Of a stretch of 12,040 nt of DNA, positions 7,329 through 12,040 are shown piece by piece; the first letter of the stretch is position 1, and each line of letters starts with the position of its first letter. The position numbers and the translations under genes are program-made. Where the stretch lies: positions 1 through 12,040 of the forward strand of contig JAKFCU010000109.1 in assembly GCA_036676475.1 (NCBI GenBank). The letters run 5' to 3'. This DNA is from LC029 sp036676475. GTDB taxonomy: Bacteria; Bacillota; Bacilli; Aneurinibacillales; RAOX-1. Under the pieces are notes generated by a model. The model was not told where the DNA came from and did not search any database. It was given only the letters and a program-made list of their open reading frames with translations.

Positions 7329-7344
7329 AGTGATAAACATCACA
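7329..7344 (-). promoter_or_regulatory. Fnr/CRP-type box upstream of ctaC
   Basis: On the minus strand this reads TGTGATGTTTATCACT, an exact fit to TGTGA-N6-TCACT, the box recognised by B. subtilis Fnr. It lies 22 bp upstream of a -10-like hexamer (7301-7306), so its centre is near -42, the class II activation site. The same box and spacing occur before the moxR-type gene. Confidence 0.55.
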
Positions 7345-7356
7345 ATAATTGTGATG
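7338..7356. repeat. Perfect 9-bp inverted repeat overlapping the Fnr-type box
   Basis: CATCACAAT (7338-7346) and ATTGTGATG (7348-7356) are a perfect inverted repeat about one central base. It shares its left arm with the Fnr-type box at 7329-7344, so two dyads compete for the same TCACA half-site. It may be a second operator, or on the minus strand a weak hairpin just past the VWA gene; its T tail (TTTAT) is poor. Confidence 0.55.
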
Positions 7357-7394
7357 GATTTGTTGACGTTTTAGCAATTACTTCTTTACTATTA

Positions 7395-9176
7395 TCATGA
7401 TGGTGAAATAGTATTAGAAATCCAACGATAAACCTTCGTGATTAAACGAGCATAATCTTGTTCAAAGTGGATGGACTCTGGATAAATGTCTTTTCCTTTT
7501 GTATCGTCTGCCAAAGCGATGTGGGCAAAGGAAAAACCCTTACGGCTCCATTTATTTATCCACTCCCTAATTTGCCCCTTGTGCTGTTCTCCACCTCCGA
7601 ATTGGTAATCATCCGGCTGTCCATCGGATAGGACCAAAAATAATTTCCGGGCATTTGCTCTTCCCTCATCGTTCACCTTTAATGTCATTTCCTTTATCGC
7701 CAAATATTCCGGGGTAGCATACTTGGGCCGAATCATGCCAAGGCGTTCTTTCTTTTTCATTCCGGGTAAATACAATTCATCAAGCTGCAGCATGCTGGAA
7801 TTTAAAGCGGTAGAATAGGCGTAAATACGCAGCTCAATCGGTTTGAACTGTTCAAAAGCTTCCACAAATAACACAGCCAAATCAACAGCCACCTCATATC
7901 TTCGTGTCAAAAATGGCTGTTTTTCATTATAAAGCCTCTCGGTGGACTGGCTTTGGTCAATTAATAACGTCAGATCCCATTTATCAAGCAAGTCCCGGCG
8001 CTCCTCTTCCACTTTAAACAAATCCCTGGAAAACGAGGCCCGGTATAAGGCTTCTTCATCTAGCATTCCTTGATACAGACGAACGCTTTCGTGCACCTGT
8101 GATGTATTTGCTTTCTCAAATTTTCTCCTTAGCTTTAGGATATAGGGCTTGACCCTGTGGTAAGAAGCACGATAGGCTTCAACCGCTTCCGCGTCAAGAT
8201 CTGGCCGCTTAATAATCGTCTGATTGCTATTTTTTGCCGATTGCTGCTTGAATCCCCCATCATCCTGCAACCAAGAATCCATCATTTGCTCGGAAGCCCA
8301 GGAGATTTTTTGCCCACTTTTGACCTCTTGATGATAGCGAATAAGTTGTTGTGTTTTTATTTTTCCTGTCAACAAAAAAGGCGAAAGAAAGGATGTAGAA
8401 GAATCTTTTTGCTGGCTGGAGGGAGCAGAAGGCTCTATATCAAGTGGTTTGCTGAATTTGATTTCAGTCCATCGTGAGATTTCATCCACGATCCCGTTTG
8501 GAAACAGCATTCGAAAAATTTGTCTCCCCAGATCGATACGATCCCACGTTTCTACTTGCCCCGATTCCTTGGCTTTCTCCCAATCGCTCACCAGCATCCG
8601 ATAGGCTTGCTGTGATTCTTTATACAACGGCTTATAGGCAGGGACATTGATCAGATAGAGAAAATCATTGATTTTCTTTGACACCACATCATCACCCAGG
8701 TCTGGATCCTCCATAAAATGATATTCTTTAAACCTTTTAAAATAGGCAAGATATCCGGGAAAACGTTGAATGACCCACTGTTCCACCCAATAATCTTCAA
8801 TGATATGCGTCACAAGAAATTCATGCGAGGCATGCAGTTTGGCCTTATCTAAATCCCCAGACAAAACGATATGTGCTGCTTCATGCAGGGCAATCGCTAC
8901 CCAAAAATCTACAATATGAGAAAAGTTGGGGAAGGAGCCTTGCATCCATAAGTAATCCGACGGCAAAACAATTTTATGGTTGGACCATTCGGAACTCATC
9001 GAGCGATCGCTCGCCAGCCGCACATGCAGCTTTCGATTCGAATCCAATGATCTTACCATCTGCTCCAAGCTGCGGATGACTTTCGTGATGACGATCATAT
9101 CCTTGGTGGATTCTTCAGTAAATTGCCAGGTTGTCAACGGCCCCAGCCAGAAAGAAGAGACTCCATTCTTAGTCAT
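7395..9176 (-). CDS. VWA-domain protein with N-terminal HExxH metallopeptidase-like region
   Basis: This is a soluble 593-residue protein. Residues 98-102 read HEAAH, a zinc-binding HExxH, followed by E127-D128 and E132 in IIEDYWVEQW, where a third ligand is expected in gluzincin-like folds. A long helical middle part follows. The C-terminal third is a VWA domain with a complete MIDAS: DQSQS at 407-411, a Thr near 488 and SDGQPDD at 517-523. The layout resembles NorD, CbbO and CobT-type partners of AAA+ ATPases, and the metallopeptidase/VWA pairs found with MoxR proteins. The VWA domain probably binds a client or an acidic ligand through Mg2+. Whether the HEAAH part cleaves peptide is unknown. 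The ATG at 9176 overlaps the moxR stop by 8 nt and has GGTGAT, complementary to the 16S 3' end, at the right distance; a start at 9188 is possible. Confidence 0.85.
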   Translation of the reverse strand: MTKNGVSSFWLGPLTTWQFTEESTKDMIVITKVIRSLEQMVRSLDSNRKLHVRLASDRSMSSEWSNHKIVLPSDYLWMQGSFPNFSHIVDFWVAIALHEAAHIVLSGDLDKAKLHASHEFLVTHIIEDYWVEQWVIQRFPGYLAYFKRFKEYHFMEDPDLGDDVVSKKINDFLYLINVPAYKPLYKESQQAYRMLVSDWEKAKESGQVETWDRIDLGRQIFRMLFPNGIVDEISRWTEIKFSKPLDIEPSAPSSQQKDSSTSFLSPFLLTGKIKTQQLIRYHQEVKSGQKISWASEQMMDSWLQDDGGFKQQSAKNSNQTIIKRPDLDAEAVEAYRASYHRVKPYILKLRRKFEKANTSQVHESVRLYQGMLDEEALYRASFSRDLFKVEEERRDLLDKWDLTLLIDQSQSTERLYNEKQPFLTRRYEVAVDLAVLFVEAFEQFKPIELRIYAYSTALNSSMLQLDELYLPGMKKKERLGMIRPKYATPEYLAIKEMTLKVNDEGRANARKLFLVLSDGQPDDYQFGGGEQHKGQIREWINKWSRKGFSFAHIALADDTKGKDIYPESIHFEQDYARLITKVYRWISNTISPS

Positions 9177-10065
9177 GAAAATCACCATGCCCGGAAAGAC
9201 CTTGAATCAGCTGCATAACATATGTATATTCGCTTTCGACACCCCCCTCACGGGAAAAACGATTGGCAAACGTATAGAGCAAAGCATCATGCACATGATT
9301 TCCCCTCACGACCAACTTTGCGGCATTGATGGCCGGTCTCATGCCAAACGCTTTCGACAGTTTTTCTTCCTCATAAAGGGAAGACAATTTTTTCGTTAAT
9401 CGCGCGATCATCTCCGCTTCTTTTTTCCCGATCTTGAACCAGTCCAACAGCAATTGAGCGATCTGTTTCTCCGCAGGCAATTCCAAATACACAAATTCAA
9501 AGCGATCCTCAATGGCCGCATCTTCTTGAAAGGTGCCAGTATGGGCCATCCCCCGGTTTAATGTAGCTAAAAAGATGGTCTGTGGATGCACTGTTAATTC
9601 TTGATCCATGGCTTCGATATAAACTGCCCGGTTTCCGTCCAACATATCATAAATCGGATTGTGGCAATGAGGAGGGCAGCGGTTAAATTCATTCAAAATG
9701 ATCACATGCGGCTCTTCGCTTTCTAATGCACGCGTTAATCGGGTTTTGTGAAATTGCGTTCCTTTTCCCTCTTTGTACTCCATGAACCCCCACCAATCAC
9801 CCGGTGAGCGAATCGTTCCAACATTAATCAAAATGTAGGGCAATTGATGGGCATTCGCTAAATTCTTAGCTAGTTCCGTTTTTCCAGTACCCGGACTGCC
9901 TGTAATCGCGACATGAACACCACTAAACATAAAATCCTGGATAATTTTTAAATTCTTCTTATCCACCACGAAGCCATCAAGCGCACTTACATTCTTCCTC
10001 GATTGATGGATATTTGCATGAGAACCATGGTTTCTTCCCGTCATCCATTCCGTCAGCTTTTTCAT
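9169..10065 (-). CDS. MoxR-type AAA+ ATPase (NorQ/CbbQ-like)
   Basis: This 298-residue single-module AAA+ protein has Walker A GSPGTGKT (56-63), sensor 1 in FLATLNRG (N170), arginine finger region AIEDRFE (R188) and a C-terminal helical lid with GMRPAINAA. The Walker B strand reads VIILNEFNR (121-129). The usual Asp is Asn125, while catalytic Glu126 is kept. MoxR proteins form hexameric rings that remodel or activate a client, often a metalloenzyme, together with a VWA-domain partner; that partner is the next gene here, overlapping by 8 nt. The ATG at 10065 has AGAGGG about 6 nt upstream. A promoter with a perfect Fnr-type box lies about 40-80 nt upstream. The distinct assignment to NorQ, CbbQ or another MoxR branch needs a tree. 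Confidence 0.88.
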   Translation of the reverse strand: MKKLTEWMTGRNHGSHANIHQSRKNVSALDGFVVDKKNLKIIQDFMFSGVHVAITGSPGTGKTELAKNLANAHQLPYILINVGTIRSPGDWWGFMEYKEGKGTQFHKTRLTRALESEEPHVIILNEFNRCPPHCHNPIYDMLDGNRAVYIEAMDQELTVHPQTIFLATLNRGMAHTGTFQEDAAIEDRFEFVYLELPAEKQIAQLLLDWFKIGKKEAEMIARLTKKLSSLYEEEKLSKAFGMRPAINAAKLVVRGNHVHDALLYTFANRFSREGGVESEYTYVMQLIQGLSGHGDFHD

Positions 10066-10101
10066 AATTTCCCTCTTTCGTCACGTCATCTTCTCGTTAC
10101 A

Positions 10102-10107
10102 ATTATA
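10102..10107 (-). promoter_or_regulatory. -10 element of the moxR-VWA operon
   Basis: The minus strand has a perfect TATAAT here. A -35 hexamer at 17 bp (AGATGT) is poor. Transcription would start near 10095, giving a leader of about 30 nt to the ATG at 10065. The missing -35 with an activator box 22 bp upstream fits an activator-dependent promoter. Confidence 0.6.
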
Positions 10108-10129
10108 CAGTAGGAGGTATTTTTACATC

Positions 10130-10145
10130 TGTGAAAATAATCACA
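10130..10145 (-). promoter_or_regulatory. Perfect Fnr/CRP-type box of the moxR-VWA operon
   Basis: TGTGAAAATAATCACA is a perfect TGTGA-N6-TCACA palindrome. Its centre is about 42 bp upstream of the predicted start of moxR transcription, the class II activation position used by B. subtilis Fnr. This predicts induction at low oxygen if the host has Fnr, or control by another CRP/FNR-family protein. Confidence 0.65.
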
Positions 10146-10192
10146 AATAATACCATTTTACATTCGAAAACCACATGAAAAAATGATGCAGC

Positions 10193-10513
10193 ATGATCCT
10201 CTTCTTGCTATTCTCGGGAATGAGAAAAAACGGAATCGAAGCCATGCCTGAAGGTGGGACACTCCAGATTTGTGGTTCTCGAAAACAGAATCAAGTGATT
10301 ATTGACTTCATTGATTCTGGCGTGGGGATGAAACCGAATGAAATCCAACAGCTCAGCAGCCCCTTTTATTCAACGAAGAAGAAAAGAACCGGTTTAGGTC
10401 TCTTAACCAGCTACCGAATTATACAGATGATGAACGGAAAAATTGAAGTTAATAGCAAGAAAGGAAAAGGAACACATTTTTCAATTTTGCTCCCTATCGC
10501 AGGAGATGAATAG
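10193..10513 (+). pseudogene. Truncated histidine kinase: C-terminal ATPase part only
   Basis: The 106-codon frame holds the end of a GHKL ATPase domain. It has the N box from KNGIEAM (N13), G1 box DSGVGM (41-46), F box PFYSTKKK, G2 box TGLGL (66-70) and the usual final strand THFSILLP. The stimulus-sensing part, the phospho-acceptor histidine domain and the first part of the ATPase fold are missing. Residues 1-11 (MILFLLFSGMR) do not look like the normal lead-in, and there is no ribosome binding site before the ATG. It is most simply the 3' remnant of a kinase gene, of the sporulation/Kin-like type, cut off close to the moxR promoter. The remaining boxes look undamaged, so the loss may be recent, or the piece may be kept as a stand-alone domain, which I think less likely. 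Confidence 0.75.
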
Positions 10514-10555
10514 AAAAAACGCCTGATTTTCATGACTTGATGATCAGGCGTTTTT
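10514..10555. terminator. Bidirectional intrinsic terminator
   Basis: CGCCTGAT (10520-10527) pairs with ATCAGGCG (10543-10550). An A run (10514-10519) lies before it and a T run (10551-10555) after it, so it can stop transcription both ways. It lies between the kinase remnant and purT, which converge. Its presence right after the remnant's stop shows that the 3' end of the old kinase gene is intact. Confidence 0.85.
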
Positions 10556-10611
10556 CTGTTGGATGCGGCCACACTAATGCAGGTTTATGAATGGTTTTCG
10601 ATCAACGAATG

Positions 10612-11769
10612 TTACTCCACAATTTCTAATAGATCCAATGCCTGCTTCGCTTTATCCCTTGCCAAGCTCACCGTTTCTGCAGTAGAGAGGGTGACGGCTA
10701 TACGCCGTCCTGTTTTTGTTACTGGTTTTCTAAAAATGCGTACTTGGGTATTGGGCACAGATAAAGCTTCTTCAAGACCTTGAATACTATATGTTTCTAA
10801 CTCCCCCTTTGCTTTGAGGGGGCGGCTTGCTCCAGGTGCAAGCAATGTAATTTCAGGAATCGGAAATCCTAATATGGCTCGTACATGTAAAGCAAATTCT
10901 GATAGATTCTGGGTAACGAGAGTAACTAAACCCGTGTCATGTGGACGTGGAGAAACTTCACTGAAGTATACCTTATCTTTCGCGAGAAATAACTCCACTC
11001 CAAATGTTCCATATCCGCCAAGGGCTTCCGTTATTGTGTACGCTATTCTCTTTGCTTCATCCATTTGTGTCTCGGTTACATCATGTGGCTGCCAGGATTC
11101 TATATAATCACCGTCTTCTTGAACATGACCGATTGGGGCACAAAATAATGTGCCGTTTACCGAGCGAACGGTAAGAAGAGTTATTTCTGATTCAAATCGT
11201 ATGAACTCCTCAACAATGACCCTGGCTTGTTGAACTCTTCCGCCTTCCATGGCCACTTTCCAGCAACGCTCAATGTCATCTGCTGATCGGCAAATACTCT
11301 GCCCTTTTCCAGAGGAACTCATAATGGGTTTTACAACGCAGGGAAATCCGATATCTTGAACCGCTTGCCCAAATTCTTCATAGGTATCCGCAAACTGAAA
11401 CCTTGCGGTAGGGAGATTTAAGGTCTCAGCGGCTAAGCGACGAATTCCCTCCCGATCCATGGTTAGCTGTGCAGCTCGAGCCGTTGGAATCACTCGAAAT
11501 CCCTTCTCCTCAAGTTTGACTAATTCTGATGTCGCAATCGCCTCAATTTCCGGAACGATTAAATCTGGCTTTTCTGCCTCCACTACTTGCCGGACTTGAA
11601 CAGGATCCAGCATATCAATCACATAGTGCCGGTGAGCTACCTGCATGGCAGGAGCGTCGGCATAACGATCTACAGCAATTGTTTCTATTCCCAGGCGCTG
11701 GGCCTCAATGATAACTTCCTTACCAAGTTCTCCTGAGCCAAGCAGTAACATCTTTTTTGCTTTATACAT
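10612..11769 (-). CDS. purT: Formate-dependent phosphoribosylglycinamide formyltransferase
   Basis: This 385-residue ATP-grasp enzyme makes formyl-GAR from GAR, formate and ATP, the folate-independent route for step three of purine synthesis. Marks are the N-terminal LLLGSGELGKE (8-18), DRYADAPAMQVAHR (34-47), EIEAIAT (74-80), the ATP loop SSSGKGQS (151-158), and Mg2+ ligands E259 in FGVEL and E271 in EVSPRPHDTG (271-280). The length equals that of the family. The ATG at 11769 has GGAGG 7 nt upstream and a good promoter before it. It stands alone, not in a pur operon, as is common for purT in Bacillales. It ends 57 nt before the two-way terminator. Confidence 0.96.
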   Translation of the reverse strand: MYKAKKMLLLGSGELGKEVIIEAQRLGIETIAVDRYADAPAMQVAHRHYVIDMLDPVQVRQVVEAEKPDLIVPEIEAIATSELVKLEEKGFRVIPTARAAQLTMDREGIRRLAAETLNLPTARFQFADTYEEFGQAVQDIGFPCVVKPIMSSSGKGQSICRSADDIERCWKVAMEGGRVQQARVIVEEFIRFESEITLLTVRSVNGTLFCAPIGHVQEDGDYIESWQPHDVTETQMDEAKRIAYTITEALGGYGTFGVELFLAKDKVYFSEVSPRPHDTGLVTLVTQNLSEFALHVRAILGFPIPEITLLAPGASRPLKAKGELETYSIQGLEEALSVPNTQVRIFRKPVTKTGRRIAVTLSTAETVSLARDKAKQALDLLEIVE

Positions 11770-11801
11770 ATTGATGCCTCCATATTTCGTTTATATGAGT
11801 C

Positions 11802-11830
11802 ATTATATACGAACGTTTTAAAAACTTAAA
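11802..11830 (-). promoter_or_regulatory. Promoter of purT
   Basis: On the minus strand a perfect TATAAT (11802-11807) lies 17 bp after TTTAAG (11825-11830, 3 of 6 matches to the -35 consensus). Transcription would start near 11795, about 26 nt before the ATG. CGAA-centred elements lie around it: ATACGAACGTT just over the -10/spacer (plus strand, 11807-11817), AATACGAATATT upstream and AAACGAAATAT in the leader. They resemble PurR boxes but with unusual spacing. Confidence 0.55.
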
Positions 11831-11873
11831 CATTAAAATATTCGTATTCATTAGTGGTGGAATCTACCCTGCC

Positions 11874-11910
11874 TAAAAAATAGAAAATCACCTTCACAAA
11901 AATGAAGGTG
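11874..11910 (-). terminator. Minus-strand hairpin with U-rich tail upstream of purT
   Basis: CACCTTCA (11889-11896) and TGAAGGTG (11903-11910) form a perfect 8-bp stem with a 6-nt loop. On the minus strand it is followed by ATTTTCTATTTTTT. It probably ends transcription arriving from beyond the right edge, shielding purT. The 11911-11994 stretch between the two hairpins holds no gene that I can support. Confidence 0.6.
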
Positions 11911-11994
11911 GTTTAAGTAGGGCTTGCTGAACGAATTACCCTATAAGGATCTTCCGACCTACAATGCCTCTGAATAGCTTTCTAAAAAATAAGT

Positions 11995-12026
11995 AAAAAA
12001 GAACTCGGAGCTTTTGCTCGATGTTC
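11995..12026 (-). terminator. Intrinsic terminator of an unseen upstream gene
   Basis: On the minus strand GAACATCGAGC and GCTCCGAGTTC pair around an AAAA loop (10 pairs, one bulged base per side) and run straight into TTTTTT (12000-11995). A TGA in one minus frame (12033-12031) lies 4 nt before the stem, so an unseen gene may end there. With the hairpin at 11889-11910 this makes a tandem terminator. Confidence 0.65.
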
Positions 12027-12040
12027 ATAATCAGGAATTG

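Noticed and set aside
11936..12040. Open minus frame from the right edge, 34 codons, ending at TAA 11938-11936
   Set aside because: It runs through a strong hairpin followed by TTTTTT (12026-11995), and its residues match nothing I know. A terminator explains the stretch better, but a real gene end cannot be fully excluded.
1..12040. CRISPR array, tRNA or rRNA genes, complete insertion sequence
   Set aside because: I saw no regularly spaced repeats, no cloverleaf with TTCGA arm and no transposase frame in either strand.

Overview
The window looks like chromosomal DNA of a moderately low-GC, endospore-former-type Firmicute (Bacillales, possibly Brevibacillus or a relative). The evidence is strong AGGAGG-type ribosome binding sites, TTG and GTG starts, a Bacillus-type caa3 oxidase operon and Fnr-style TGTGA-N6-TCACA boxes. 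The genus is a guess from gene content; no rRNA or tRNA gene is present to test it.

Layout. (1) 1-1330, plus strand: the last codons of an unseen gene overlap (TTGA) a membrane-anchored TPR protein. A small, very basic beta/gamma-crystallin-type protein with two calcium-site motifs follows and ends at a good intrinsic terminator. (2) 1360-7106, minus strand: one compact operon ctaC-ctaD-ctaE-ctaF-ctaG-ctaA-like encodes the cytochrome caa3 terminal oxidase and two biogenesis factors. Most joints are 4-nt overlaps or gaps of 3-16 nt. The exception is a 76-nt gap with a perfect hairpin between ctaF and ctaG. The ctaA-like protein lacks one of the four heme-ligand histidines of heme A synthase. 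(3) 7107-7394: the ctaC control region, dense in dyads. (4) 7395-10065, minus strand: a two-gene operon of a MoxR-type AAA+ ATPase and a protein combining a HEAAH metallopeptidase-like region with a C-terminal VWA (MIDAS) domain. (5) 10193-10513, plus strand: the truncated ATPase end of a histidine kinase, closed by a two-way terminator. (6) 10612-11769, minus strand: purT. The rest, to 12040, holds the purT promoter and two minus-strand terminators of an upstream gene outside the window.

How the parts may work together. MoxR/VWA pairs such as NorQ/NorD and CbbQ/CbbO activate metalloenzymes, and NorQ/NorD act on a heme-copper oxidase relative. Here such a pair sits directly upstream of a heme-copper oxidase operon, on the same strand. 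Both operons carry an Fnr/CRP-type box (TGTGA-N6-TCACA and TGTGA-N6-TCACT) exactly 22 bp upstream of a -10-like hexamer, which is the class II activator position. My main hypothesis is that the MoxR-VWA/peptidase pair is an oxygen-controlled activase or assembly factor, for the caa3 oxidase or for a related heme-copper enzyme elsewhere in the genome. The motifs are visible in the sequence; the function is inference.
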